Below, one piece after another: positions 35,880 through 45,062 of a DNA stretch of 64,000 nucleotides. Positions within the stretch are counted from its first letter, which is position 1; each line of letters begins with the position of its first letter. The stretch lies in assembly GCF_040396155.1 (NCBI RefSeq), contig NZ_JBEBOY010000014.1:1-64000 (forward strand). Reading direction: 5' to 3'. The position numbers and the translations under genes are program-made. The stretch comes from Tissierella praeacuta_A. GTDB lineage: Bacteria > Bacillota > Clostridia > Tissierellales > Tissierellaceae. Under the pieces are notes generated by a model. The model was not told the origin of the DNA. It worked only from the letters and a program-made list of their open reading frames with translations, and did not search any database.

Positions 35880-37076
35880 ATGAACATTACAATCAGAGGA
35901 TTAGATAATTCAAATAAAAAGATTAGGGATATATGGCTTCCTATGGAAGAAAAACATTTACAGGAAATGTGCAATGACCTTGGAATAGAGATGACAACGG
36001 AAGCCAACTGTTATATAGAAAACAGTATAGATAGTAATTTTCAAAAGATATTTAATAATCAATACTGCAATATAGATGAACTAAATTATTTGGCGAAAAG
36101 ATTGGATGGATTTAGTGCAAATGAAACAAAGAGGTTCTATGCTGCTGCTCATACAGAAAACCCTGAGACAATAGCAGAATTAATAAATTTAAGTTTTAAT
36201 ATACACTGCTATAGTTTAATCACTGACTTCAGTGATTTGCATAGGGTAGGTAAAGATTTATACCTGAGCGAAAAACAGGCAGTGGCATCAAGAGAACTAG
36301 ATGAACTTGACGGTGAATCTTATGCTATGAATGTAATAAAAGATAATTCTAGTCCTATAATCACACCCTATGGAGTCCTATATAAAAACAGCAATGCACC
36401 TGAGCAAGTATATAATAGCAAGCAGTTTCCCCCATATCAATGGAAAGAAACAATAACCACAGTACAGCTGACTTCAAAAGGAGAAAATGAATACATCTAT
36501 CTTCCTTGTTCCGATATTGAAATTGAAAAGGCACTAATGAGATTAGAAACACCTTACTTACATGACTGTGAAATCGCAATTGATAACCATAGCTTTCATG
36601 ATAGGATACTAAATATTGTTTTTGCTGATACAATACCAGTAATTAAGGTAGATTCATTAAATAATATAGCAAAGTGCTACAGGGAAATGGGGAATCATGA
36701 TATATGGTGGTTTGAAAAGCTGATAGATTATGCTAAGCCTCGAACCATTGATGAAGTCCTTGCACTTGCAGATTCGATGCATGAATTTGAACTCTTTGAT
36801 GGCATTAAAGATATTGAAAGCTATGGAAGATATATGATTTGTGAGTCAGGACGTTTTGAATATGATCCAAATCTTGAAGAATATATTGATTTTAAAAGAT
36901 ACGGAAGAGAGAAAATGGCACAGGAAGATGGAGCATTTTCAAATGAGGGATATATCATCTATCATGGATATAATCAAAAACTTGCCAATTTATTATTTGA
37001 AAATCTCGGTATAATGATTCCTGAAGAAATTGGAATAAATCAAAACCAAATAATGGGAGGGATAAAATTTGAATAA
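35880..37076 (+). CDS. ArdA-type antirestriction protein
   Basis: 398 residues. The first ~90 residues (NCYIENSIDSNFQKIF, NIDELNYLAKRLDGFS) and later IYLPCSDIEIEKALMRL, EVLALADSMHEFELFD and RYMICESGRFEYDP repeat the acidic, tyrosine-rich patterns of ArdA, a DNA mimic that blocks type I restriction-modification after conjugative entry. It is longer than classic ArdA (about 165 residues), as in other clostridial ICEs, and may hold more than one ArdA-like module. Followed by a TTG-started gene that overlaps its end. Confidence 0.7.
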   Translation: MNITIRGLDNSNKKIRDIWLPMEEKHLQEMCNDLGIEMTTEANCYIENSIDSNFQKIFNNQYCNIDELNYLAKRLDGFSANETKRFYAAAHTENPETIAELINLSFNIHCYSLITDFSDLHRVGKDLYLSEKQAVASRELDELDGESYAMNVIKDNSSPIITPYGVLYKNSNAPEQVYNSKQFPPYQWKETITTVQLTSKGENEYIYLPCSDIEIEKALMRLETPYLHDCEIAIDNHSFHDRILNIVFADTIPVIKVDSLNNIAKCYREMGNHDIWWFEKLIDYAKPRTIDEVLALADSMHEFELFDGIKDIESYGRYMICESGRFEYDPNLEEYIDFKRYGREKMAQEDGAFSNEGYIIYHGYNQKLANLLFENLGIMIPEEIGINQNQIMGGIKFE

Positions 37077-37362
37077 CAGAAATCAAGTGGAGAGAATTAA
37101 AAAGATGTATCCTGCAGGAACAAGAATAGAATTACTTTCAACCATGGATGATCAGCAGGGAGTTGAGAAAGGCACTAAAGGAACAGTAATTTCTGTAGAT
37201 GATATTGGAACTGTACACATGAAATGGGATAATGGAAGAGGCCTTGGTCTTATTCCCGGAGAAGATAATTTTAAAGTGTTATCCCGTCCGCAAGAAGAAA
37301 TCAAAGAATCAGAGGAACATTCCAAAGAACAGTCGCAAGGTATGGGAGGTATAAGTTTATGA
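37069..37362 (+). CDS. DUF4314 domain protein
   Basis: 97 residues with the DUF4314 pattern, MYPAGTRIELLSTMDD, GVEKGTKGTVISVDDIGTVHMKWDNGRGLGLIPGEDNFKVL, a small SH3-like barrel common in ICE operons. Starts with TTG, preceded by GGGAGGGATAAA, and overlaps the upstream stop by 8 nt. Its own stop overlaps the next ATG. Role unknown. Confidence 0.82.
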   Translation: MNNRNQVERIKKMYPAGTRIELLSTMDDQQGVEKGTKGTVISVDDIGTVHMKWDNGRGLGLIPGEDNFKVLSRPQEEIKESEEHSKEQSQGMGGISL

Positions 37363-38378
37363 GAGATTTAAACTATATGTGGAAAAGGCTTGAAGGAACA
37401 GAAGAAGAAAAAGCGTATCTGGATAAACGACTTAATGAAATGTCAGTCAAAGAACAATATGTTTTAGAAGGCGCTATTCAAATAATTGGAATATACGATG
37501 CATCAGATTTAATCAATCTTACAGAGCAGTTAAGCAGTTTTGATTTTTATTATAGAGCCGCAGACGAAAAATCCCTTGGAGAATATGTAGCAAGACATAA
37601 GGAAGATGCTTCTGATGAGGTGCTTCCATTTATAAATACAGAAAAGCTTGGCACAGAATACCACGAAGACTTTGAAGGTGCATTTACAGACAAGGGATAT
37701 ACTATTGAAAGAAACACTATCAAACAAATTTATGACGGTTCAAACTTAGATAAGCTGACTGGAGATGATTGGACTATAAAAATTAAAGTTGGAAGTAAAA
37801 AGTACCCAGAAGGCTTATGGATAAACCTGCCTGACTACGGATCTTTTAGTTTAGAACCTGATGAGCTGGATATTGCATTAGATGTACTTGGTATAGATAA
37901 GTGGGATGAAGGTTATTTATTAGATGCAAAGTGTATATTCCCAAATATTACAGAATTGAAAGATCAGTATGACACCATAGAAGAATTAATTGATAATGGC
38001 AATAATTTAGGCTATGTTTGTGATGAACAAGATCAAGGGAAGGATTTTTTTATGGAGCATTTAGAATCAGCCATGGAAATTGAAGGCTGTACAAGACTTG
38101 ACTTTGCCTTGGATATTTCTCAAAATTTGGATTGCTATGACTTTATACCAAAGGGTGCTGATTTTGAAAAGTATGGAAGGATTATGGCAGAGAAATGTGG
38201 AATCGTAAAACCAGATTCAATACTGGGAGAAAATTTTGACTATGAAAAATATGCCAAGGTAACTATAGAAAAAGAAGAGCTGGAGCCTTGCAAATATGGG
38301 TTTATTAAAAGAAATGAAGAGAAGTTCTATTATGAATTCAGCAAAGAATCAGACAGTATAGAAATATCCATGGAATAG
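37359..38378 (+). CDS. Second ArdA-like antirestriction protein
   Basis: 339 residues, strongly acidic. Segments DASDLINLTEQLSSFDFYY, LPFINTEKLGTEYHEDFEGAFTDKG, LDIALDVLGIDKWDEGY, NITELKDQYDTIEELIDNG and DFEKYGRIMAEKCGIV show the acidic repeat style of ArdA and of the 35880 gene. A DNA-mimic antirestriction role is likely but inferred. ATG overlaps the DUF4314 stop. Confidence 0.65.
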   Translation: MRDLNYMWKRLEGTEEEKAYLDKRLNEMSVKEQYVLEGAIQIIGIYDASDLINLTEQLSSFDFYYRAADEKSLGEYVARHKEDASDEVLPFINTEKLGTEYHEDFEGAFTDKGYTIERNTIKQIYDGSNLDKLTGDDWTIKIKVGSKKYPEGLWINLPDYGSFSLEPDELDIALDVLGIDKWDEGYLLDAKCIFPNITELKDQYDTIEELIDNGNNLGYVCDEQDQGKDFFMEHLESAMEIEGCTRLDFALDISQNLDCYDFIPKGADFEKYGRIMAEKCGIVKPDSILGENFDYEKYAKVTIEKEELEPCKYGFIKRNEEKFYYEFSKESDSIEISME

Positions 38379-38443
38379 CAAATCTTTTAATAGATATATT
38401 AAGTAACTTGTGATATATTGTGGTGCTTGAAGGAGGTGGCATC

Positions 38444-38731
38444 ATGGATGATATCGCTAAAATATTGGAAAATGCAGTAACTGAGAGACTGGAAATAGCA
38501 TATTTTGAATTGATTAAGGAAAATGAGGAAGTAAAGCAAGGAGTTGAAGCAGTAAAGGAATTGAGTATAAAGCTACATGAAAATATCAATATTCCAAAAG
38601 AAGTAAGGAGGCAGATTGAAGATTATAAAGACATATCCGACTTTGTAGAAAGGGAGATGCAAAAGTTCATTTATGTAGAAGGAATAAAAGATGGCATTAA
38701 GCTGTTAAGAGAACTTGGTGTACTAAAGTAG
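38444..38731 (+). CDS. Small helical ICE protein (DUF6809-like)
   Basis: 95 residues, almost entirely helical and charged (DDIAKILENAVTERLEIAYFELIKENEEVKQG..., EGIKDGIKLLRELGVL). The ATG at 38444 follows AAGGAGGTGG; the earlier GTG at 38420 would overlap that site. Similar small proteins occur in clostridial ICEs (DUF6809 type, from memory). Function unknown. Confidence 0.55.
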   Translation: MDDIAKILENAVTERLEIAYFELIKENEEVKQGVEAVKELSIKLHENINIPKEVRRQIEDYKDISDFVEREMQKFIYVEGIKDGIKLLRELGVLK

Positions 38732-38756
38732 CGCGGAAGATATCCGTGTTTTTTTA
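38732..38756 (+). terminator. Rho-independent terminator
   Basis: CGCGGA, loop AGATA, TCCGTG and a T-run right after the 38444 gene. Confidence 0.7.
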
Positions 38757-38771
38757 TACCCAAAAATAGAG

Positions 38772-38819
38772 AGGCCGATTGTTAGCTGTAAATTACAGCA
38801 TAGCAATCGGCCTTTTTTT
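38772..38819 (+). terminator. Strong rho-independent terminator
   Basis: AGGCCGATTG...CAATCGGCCT with an inner GCTGTAA/TTACAGC stem and seven T. Two terminators in a row separate the antirestriction block from the next genes. Confidence 0.88.
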
Positions 38820-38856
38820 GCCTAAAAACATGGTAGATGGAAAAGGAGGCAGGGAG

Positions 38857-39195
38857 GTGGAACATAAATTTTTAATCTATATAAAAGAGTATCATACAGG
38901 AAAACAAAAGGCTGTATCCAGTGCATATCTTCAAAATAGATTTTGCATCAGTTCAAGAACTGTAAGGATGCTGGTAAATCAGTTAAGAAATGATGGCAGT
39001 CCTATATGCAGCGGTGACAAAGGGTATTATTATGCAGCTGATAGAGAAGAACTTATTGCAAGCATCAGACAGATCTCAAGTCGAATTAGAGAGATATCGA
39101 AAGCAAGAATAGGGCTTGTCAAAGCATTGGAACATTTTCCAGATGATAACGGACATCTGAGATTGGATCTTGATAATGAAGAAGAAAAGAGGTGA
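38857..39195 (+). CDS. Small winged-helix DNA-binding protein
   Basis: 112 residues. The first half, YLQNRFCISSRTVRMLVNQLRNDGSPICSGDKGYYYA, is a helix-turn-helix with a wing; the rest is helical and may dimerise. GTG start at 38857, 8 nt after AAAGGAGG; upstream in-frame codons lie inside the terminator hairpin at 38772, so they are not part of the gene. It stands just before a DNA methylase gene and could control that gene or the ICE. Confidence 0.7.
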   Translation: MEHKFLIYIKEYHTGKQKAVSSAYLQNRFCISSRTVRMLVNQLRNDGSPICSGDKGYYYAADREELIASIRQISSRIREISKARIGLVKALEHFPDDNGHLRLDLDNEEEKR

Positions 39196-39201
39196 TGAAA
39201 T

Positions 39202-40041
39202 ATTAATAGTTTTATGAGTTGGATAGGAGGGAAAAAGGCTTTAAGAGAATTGATAGTATCTGTATTTCCTCTTTATTATGAAAGATATATAGAAGTGTTT
39301 GGAGGCGGTGGCTGGGTACTATTTCATAAACCACCTGGTAATGATTTTGAAGTTTATAACGATTTTAACGGACTCTTGACCAATCTCTATCGATGTGTAA
39401 GAGAGAAACCAAATGAGTTAATTGAGGCACTGCATTTTGTACTAAATTCTAGGGAGGATTTTGACATAGTAAAGGATGCACTCTCAAGGGAAAGTATAGA
39501 AAGTGAAGTAATAAAAGCAGCATACTTTTATCAGCTTATTCGATATAGCTATGCATCAGGACTTACCAGTTTCGGCAGCCAGCCCCATGATATGTGGAGC
39601 AACTTCCCTTTAATTGAACAGGCACATAGAAGACTCAGCAAAGTTGTAATTGAAAATAAGGATTTTGAAAAGCTGATAAGGCAATATGATCGCCCTATCA
39701 GCTTTTTTTATTTAGACCCGCCATATTATGAAACCGAAAAATATTATAAAAATGTAGGAGAAGGTGGATTCCAAGAAAAGGATCATATAAGACTTAGGGA
39801 TACTTTAATGAATATAGAGGGAAAGTTCTTACTCTCTTACAATGATTGTGACTTTATAAGGGAATTATACGATGCACCTAATATTCAGATTGAAAGCTTT
39901 ACCCGTATTAACAACATTAAACAGCGATATGATAACGGGGCTCAGTTCCCAGAAATACTTGTAGCAAATTATGATATGCAGGAAAGGAAGGAAAATAATC
40001 CTTCACAAATAAACTTATTTGAAATAGAAAATGGACTTTAA
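39202..40041 (+). CDS. DNA adenine methylase (Dam/D12 class)
   Basis: About 279 residues. N6-adenine methyltransferase: the SAM motif FGGGGWVLF near residue 35 and the catalytic DPPYYETEKYY near residue 171. No restriction enzyme gene is next to it, so it is probably a solitary methylase that marks ICE DNA. An ATG at 39214 is available, but an ATT at 39202, preceded by GAGGTGATG with good spacing, would give INSFMSWIGGKK, the length expected of this family; ATT start is proposed. Confidence 0.85.
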   Translation: MNSFMSWIGGKKALRELIVSVFPLYYERYIEVFGGGGWVLFHKPPGNDFEVYNDFNGLLTNLYRCVREKPNELIEALHFVLNSREDFDIVKDALSRESIESEVIKAAYFYQLIRYSYASGLTSFGSQPHDMWSNFPLIEQAHRRLSKVVIENKDFEKLIRQYDRPISFFYLDPPYYETEKYYKNVGEGGFQEKDHIRLRDTLMNIEGKFLLSYNDCDFIRELYDAPNIQIESFTRINNIKQRYDNGAQFPEILVANYDMQERKENNPSQINLFEIENGL

Positions 40042-40059
40042 AAACAAGGAGGAATCTAT

Positions 40060-40560
40060 ATGAAAATTATGAAGGAAAATTCTAATAGTAATATTATTAT
40101 ACCAATTGAGGTATTAAAAGCCTCAAATCTTTTAAATAGTAAAGATATTGAATTAAAAACACTGGAAAATGCATTTGTAGTGATGAAAGAAACTATGAAT
40201 GCAATGGAACTAATTAAACTAGCTGAAGGACTTAAGAACTTATCAGAAGAGCTAATAGTACATCTTGCAAGTGTTTGTGGCAGATGCCTTGATTGCTCAT
40301 ACTGTGCAGGATTTGAAGAATATGATGAGATTATTGTACCTGATTATCTTTTAGAAGAAGCAGGAATCCCAATAGATGCAAAGCTTTGTGCATATACAGA
40401 AGAAGACAGTGGTGAAGTTATAGTTATGCAGGCTGATTATGACTATGATATAGCCGATGTGCCGCAGTTTGTAATCGATATTTTTGAAATATCAGGAATC
40501 TGTATTAGGGAGCTAGAAGAAAGATTGATGATGGATGACATTGTCTATGGAGATGAATAA
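40060..40560 (+). CDS. ICE protein with AbrB-like segments and a cysteine cluster
   Basis: 166 residues. Two beta-hairpin-like stretches, NIIIPIEVLKASNLLNSKDIEL and EIIVPDYLLEEAGIPIDAKLC, have the AbrB/SpoVT look, with a CGRCLDCSYC cysteine cluster between them that may bind zinc. The C-terminal part is acidic. AAGGAGGAATCTAT precedes the ATG. Function unknown; DNA binding is a guess from the two AbrB-like pieces. Confidence 0.55.
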   Translation: MKIMKENSNSNIIIPIEVLKASNLLNSKDIELKTLENAFVVMKETMNAMELIKLAEGLKNLSEELIVHLASVCGRCLDCSYCAGFEEYDEIIVPDYLLEEAGIPIDAKLCAYTEEDSGEVIVMQADYDYDIADVPQFVIDIFEISGICIRELEERLMMDDIVYGDE

Positions 40561-40694
40561 TCTTTGGACAAATAATTTTTTAAAAAGGAATTATGAGAGG
40601 GGGGATAAGAACCAAAAGAAAACTATTAAGGAAATGAGCAGAGAGCAAAGTTATAAGTAACAAAGTGGCAAAAAAGAAAGACTGGAGGTGGAAT

Positions 40695-41246
40695 ATGAGC
40701 AGTATTAAGTTGAAAAATGATTGCATTTTCTACTATGGAAATCCTGCAGGGTATGTGGAAAAAGATATTGCAACAGTAGACTCTATGTTTCAAAATGAAG
40801 AATTTGAAAACTGGATTTACCAAAGAAAGCTTATACCTAAATGGACAGAAGGAGTATTTGAAAGACTGTCAAAGGGAGATACAGTACATTTTAATGATGA
40901 ATTATTGATACCTCTAAAAAGTTGTCGTATATGGCAGTTAAGAACCGATGTAAGTCCTGATCGCAAATTTATAGGCTATGAAGAACTTAAAGAAACCTTT
41001 GGAGAGCCAGATAAGGATAACTATAAGATTGTCTATGAGGGAGAAATTGAAACCAATGATTTAGAGGAAATATACACGAAGTTTAATCTAAATCATCCCC
41101 AAGGATTCACAGGTCATTCTCTTTCCATATCTGATGTAATAGAACTTTATGATAGTACAGGCAGTGAATTTTACTATGTAGATCGATTTGGATTTAAAGA
41201 AATTGATTTTGAACAAAAAGAACAAAAACAGGATATGAGTATTTAA
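40695..41246 (+). CDS. YodL domain protein
   Basis: 183 residues. The C-terminal half reads NYKIVYEGEIETNDLEEIYTKFNLNHPQGFTGHSLSISDVIELY...YYVDRFGFKEI, the YodL pattern, common in proteins coded by ICEs of Firmicutes. Function unknown. The ATG at 40695 has GGAGGTGG just upstream; the ATG at 40665 does not. Confidence 0.8.
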   Translation: MSSIKLKNDCIFYYGNPAGYVEKDIATVDSMFQNEEFENWIYQRKLIPKWTEGVFERLSKGDTVHFNDELLIPLKSCRIWQLRTDVSPDRKFIGYEELKETFGEPDKDNYKIVYEGEIETNDLEEIYTKFNLNHPQGFTGHSLSISDVIELYDSTGSEFYYVDRFGFKEIDFEQKEQKQDMSI

Positions 41247-41272
41247 AAATTGAAAATATGGAGGAAAACAAT

Positions 41273-41503
41273 ATGAGAAATATGTTTAAAAAAGCAAATG
41301 AATTCACAATAAGGAAAGCTGTAGCTGTAAAAACAGCAGTAAACAATAATCGTGGTGAAGGATATATTGACACAGCAGTAAAAATCCTTATTGCTGTAGT
41401 TTTAGGAGCATTACTTCTAGCAGGACTATATCTGTTATTTGGTGATGTGGTTATGCCAACTTTAAATGAGAGAATTAGAGAAATGTTTAACTATGCAGGT
41501 TAA
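41273..41503 (+). CDS. DUF6133 pilin-like protein, copy 1
   Basis: 76 residues: a charged leader of about 33, the motif NNNRGEGYIDTAVKILI and one long hydrophobic helix, then LFGDVVMPTLNERIREMFNYAG. The G-E-G-Y-I-D step before the helix looks like a type IVb/Flp prepilin site with an acidic residue at +5 (Asp in place of Glu), so it may be cut by the peptidase at 45283. ATG at 41273 follows GGAGGAA. Near-identical to the gene at 45063 over its last 175 bp. Probably a pilus or channel component. Confidence 0.75.
   Translation: MRNMFKKANEFTIRKAVAVKTAVNNNRGEGYIDTAVKILIAVVLGALLLAGLYLLFGDVVMPTLNERIREMFNYAG
41329..41503 (+). repeat. 175-bp direct repeat, copy 1 (3' part of the pilin-like gene)
   Basis: Aligns without gaps to 45119-45293, with scattered base changes and exact runs of about 40 bp (GTAAAAATCCTTATTGCTGT and onward). 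The distance of 3790 bp contains the S-layer protein gene. Confidence 0.85.
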
Positions 41504-41520
41504 AAGGAGGAAACGTAATA

Positions 41521-44500
41521 ATGAAATATAAATCAAAGAGAATAATTAATACTCTTTTAGTAGTTTGTATTCTAATGACCAATTTTATAGGTTCTGTCTA
41601 TGCTGCAAAGCATATATTTTCAGATAGTATAGGGCATTGGGCAGAGGAAACAATTAACCTTCTTACAGAGAGAGGGATCATTCAAGGATATCCCGATGGA
41701 CTATCTCATCCGGATAATGTTATTACAAGGGGAGAATTTTCAGCTCTCCTAGCAAGAACTATGAAACTTGAAACTAAAGACAGAGAGAATGTTGGTCTAG
41801 TATTTGAAGATATCATAGGTCATTTTGCCCAAAAGGAAATAGAAGCACTTGTTTATGAAGGAATCATTCTAGTGGAGGACTATGGTAAGTTATATATACC
41901 TAATAAGCCTATTAGTCGAATGGAAATAATTAAAATGTTAGTTAGAGCAACAGGAAAAGAAAATCATAATCCAGATTGCTCCTGTGATACAGGATTTATT
42001 GATGAAGAGAATCTAGCTAAAGAAGAAATTGAATATATTTGTCTTGGAAAACAATATAACATCATTTCTGGTTACCCAGACAGAACCCTTCGTCCTGATG
42101 GTGAATTTACTCGTGCTGAAGCCTTTACAATGCTTATTAAGCAGGAGAAAGCCAAAGAAAAGATAGAGGGAGATAAAGCTAAGGATAAAGATAAAAATGA
42201 GCAAGAAAAGCCTGCTATATCACCAAAACCAACTGATAAGCCTACGGACAAAAAAACAGATAGAGATAGGGATACAGAAAACAGTTCATCTTCAGGTGGC
42301 AATTCAACTTATGTTCCAGCACCAAAATATACTTTTGAACTTCCCCTTACAGCTTATGTTGATGAGGAAATAAAAATTGTTCCAATAGGCTCAAATGTAA
42401 AGTCAGTTACATGGGATATTAATAAAGAAGGTCTTCAAGTAGATTTACTTTCAGTTATTGATGGAGAACTAAAGGAAGATGGCGGCACTATTAAAATCAA
42501 ATCTATTGGAAGTTATACTTTTACAGCCACAGCCATAAATAGCCGTGGGAAAGAGGTTAAGCATGAGCAAACCATAGATATTTATCCAGTAGTTTCTGCT
42601 GAGTTTAAACTACCTGAAACAGCCCATACAGATACAACAATAGATGTTGATCTATCCTCCGAAAACTTAGGGGATAACCCTGTAGCATGGTCAATTCAAA
42701 GGGATGGCAAAGAAATCGACTTTGATACGAATATTACAGGGGAACTTACAAATACAGGTGGTTTAATAACATTTAACAATATAGGGACATACGAACTAAC
42801 AGCCGTTATCACTGATGAGTTGGGGAAAGAAATCAAAGTAAGTGATGTAATTAGAGTATATCCTGTGGGAGAGATTGAGTTAGAACTTGATAAAATAACC
42901 CATACAGATAAAAGCATTATCTTAAAAACAGAAACAAAGAATACTAATGATATGGAGTTAATATGGACTCTTACCAGGAATGGAGAAGAAGTCAATATTT
43001 CAGAATTTATTGAAGGGAATATATCATTAGAAGATAGTATCATAGGTTTCAAAGAAAAAGGTGTATACAATTTAATTCTTTCAGCTATAGACGAAACCGG
43101 CAGAACATTTACAGATAAGGTATCCATTACCGTATATCCTGTAGGTTCTGCTGGTTTTTATTTACCTGAAATATTCCATACAGATGATGAGATAAAGCTC
43201 GAAGCAACCTTTGAGGAAATTGGAAATCGTGATGCAGAGTGGTCACTTATCAAGGATGGCAAAGAAGTAGGACTTTCAGATTTTGTTAGCGGAAATCTAT
43301 CCAATAATGGAGGAATAGTTACTTTTCCTTATAAAGGTGAATATATTCTAAAAGCTTTCTTCACTGATGATGGAGGGAGAATATATGACTATGAGCAAAG
43401 TTTTAAAGTTTACCCTGTGCCAGCTGTTGGTTATACATTACCTAAGTATGCCCATACTGACAGCTATATTAATGTAGAGGTAAATAGCACAGAGCTTGAT
43501 GGACTAGAGATTGAATGGCTTGTTGATAATACCTATGGTTTTCAAGATTGGCCAACCTATGTAGAGGGAAATCTAGATAACTCAGGAGGCAGTATTAGGT
43601 TCAAAAGAGCAGGTGTTTATGAACTAGTAGCTAGAATCATCGATGAAACTGGCAGAGTATTTCTCTTTGAAACAGGAGATATAATCGAGGTGCTTCCTGT
43701 ATTAGATATAGGATTCGAACTTCCGAAATCAGCCTATACAGACAGCATTATTAATATTAGAACCTATGGTAATAACAATGTTCTTCCAGTGGAATGGAGT
43801 ATTACCAAAGATGGTGAAGTTATATCAGAAGACCAAGCAATCTCTGGCAGTTTAAATGCACAGGGTGGAAAAATTACCTTTCTTACAGATGGAAATTTTA
43901 TATTAACTGCAACAATGACGGACTTCCTAGAGAGAAGTTTTTCATATAGTCAGGAAATAACTATAAATCCAGTTATAGAGTATAGCTTTACCATGCCTGA
44001 TTCCATTCACTATGGCAGGGAATTTGAAGTAAAAGTAGATTCCAAAAATCTTGGAGCAAATAAAGTTAGATGGACATTAGAAAAAACAGGTGAAGTAGTA
44101 GGGTTCAATGGTGAACTAGCCAATGAAGGAGGGAAAATCTCCATATCAGATACAGGTGAGTTTACTCTTATAGTCACAATTATAGATGGTGAAGGCAGAG
44201 TATTTACTCATAAAGAAAAGATTACTATTACTAATACTGCACCAACAGTAACCTTAACAGTTACACCAACTAGAACTGTTAAGAACGGTAAATTCTTTGT
44301 TGATATAAAGGCAACAGCTAGCGATCCAGATGGAGATGCAACAACTTTGGAATATGAAGGTACAACTAGTGATAACTATTATGCAGTAGGAACACATAAG
44401 GTCAGAGTACGTGCCAAGGATAGTGTTGGGGCTTATTCACCTTGGGTAGAGAAGAGTTTTACAATTAAAAATTCACCACCAACTACCCCTGTAATTACTA

Positions 44501-45045
44501 GGACACCAAGTGGAAATAGTGTTGCCCCTGGTACTAAGGTAACTATTACAGCTAAGAGTACTGATGCAGATAATGATCCAATTACCTATGTTTGGGGAGG
44601 GCGTAATGCTGAAACACAAGTCTACCCGTTAGGAAAAAATACGGTTCGCGTAAAGGCTGTGGATTCCACAGGTGCAGAGTCCCCATGGGCAGCCATTGTA
44701 TTCTTTGTCGCTGATCCCAATGGCAGTGGAGGTATGATGTTAACTGGTCCTGATTCAGTGATTCTAGAAAATGGTTTAGAAGGTGCGACTATTACTGAAT
44801 ATACATTTACTGTTCCTCCTGTTGCAGGACATAGTGGAAGTGATTATGGCCGTGTTCGTGGATACAATGTAAAAACAAAACAGTGGGATGAACTTGATTA
44901 TGGAACTACAAGCAATGGTATTACATTCGTTAAAACTCTAAGTGCTGGTATGTACTCTAAGCTTGAGTTTTATTATTATACGAATCACAATTGTATGTAC
45001 GATAAATCTAATATTACCTATTCTGTAAGTTACCATTTTGAATAA
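41521..45045 (+). CDS. S-layer-anchored surface protein with Ig-like repeats
   Basis: 1174 residues. Signal peptide (to about residue 30). Three SLH modules between about 31 and 215 (FSDSIGHWAEETINLL, EDIIGHFAQKEIEALV, and YPDRTLRPDGEFTRAEAF) that bind wall polysaccharide. A Lys/Pro/Asp-rich spacer to ~260. Seven 87-92-residue repeats from ~268 to ~905, each with LP.AHTD...W.I..DG...G.L...GG.I.F...G.Y.L.A...D..GR....I.VYPV. Two PKD/Ig-like modules (SDPDGDAT, STDADNDP) and an unknown ~100-residue end. It lies between two pilin-like genes and before the Tad cluster, so it may be a pilus partner or adhesin for cell contact during transfer. Confidence 0.85.
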   Translation: MKYKSKRIINTLLVVCILMTNFIGSVYAAKHIFSDSIGHWAEETINLLTERGIIQGYPDGLSHPDNVITRGEFSALLARTMKLETKDRENVGLVFEDIIGHFAQKEIEALVYEGIILVEDYGKLYIPNKPISRMEIIKMLVRATGKENHNPDCSCDTGFIDEENLAKEEIEYICLGKQYNIISGYPDRTLRPDGEFTRAEAFTMLIKQEKAKEKIEGDKAKDKDKNEQEKPAISPKPTDKPTDKKTDRDRDTENSSSSGGNSTYVPAPKYTFELPLTAYVDEEIKIVPIGSNVKSVTWDINKEGLQVDLLSVIDGELKEDGGTIKIKSIGSYTFTATAINSRGKEVKHEQTIDIYPVVSAEFKLPETAHTDTTIDVDLSSENLGDNPVAWSIQRDGKEIDFDTNITGELTNTGGLITFNNIGTYELTAVITDELGKEIKVSDVIRVYPVGEIELELDKITHTDKSIILKTETKNTNDMELIWTLTRNGEEVNISEFIEGNISLEDSIIGFKEKGVYNLILSAIDETGRTFTDKVSITVYPVGSAGFYLPEIFHTDDEIKLEATFEEIGNRDAEWSLIKDGKEVGLSDFVSGNLSNNGGIVTFPYKGEYILKAFFTDDGGRIYDYEQSFKVYPVPAVGYTLPKYAHTDSYINVEVNSTELDGLEIEWLVDNTYGFQDWPTYVEGNLDNSGGSIRFKRAGVYELVARIIDETGRVFLFETGDIIEVLPVLDIGFELPKSAYTDSIINIRTYGNNNVLPVEWSITKDGEVISEDQAISGSLNAQGGKITFLTDGNFILTATMTDFLERSFSYSQEITINPVIEYSFTMPDSIHYGREFEVKVDSKNLGANKVRWTLEKTGEVVGFNGELANEGGKISISDTGEFTLIVTIIDGEGRVFTHKEKITITNTAPTVTLTVTPTRTVKNGKFFVDIKATASDPDGDATTLEYEGTTSDNYYAVGTHKVRVRAKDSVGAYSPWVEKSFTIKNSPPTTPVITRTPSGNSVAPGTKVTITAKSTDADNDPITYVWGGRNAETQVYPLGKNTVRVKAVDSTGAESPWAAIVFFVADPNGSGGMMLTGPDSVILENGLEGATITEYTFTVPPVAGHSGSDYGRVRGYNVKTKQWDELDYGTTSNGITFVKTLSAGMYSKLEFYYYTNHNCMYDKSNITYSVSYHFE
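42325..44240 (+). repeat. Seven tandem Ig-like protein repeats
   Basis: Units of about 260-275 bp, diverged at DNA level but with the same protein pattern ending in YPV or NPV. Diverged enough that slipping between units is unlikely. Confidence 0.75.
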
Positions 45046-45062
45046 ACAAGGAGGAAATGAAT

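Noticed and set aside
38779..38856. N-terminal extension of the winged-helix protein
   Set aside because: It runs through the strong terminator at 38772-38819; the GTG at 38857 has a good ribosome site.
42325..44240. CRISPR-like repeats
   Set aside because: The periodicity is a protein-level Ig repeat of about 270 bp, not short repeats with spacers. No CRISPR array was seen in the window.
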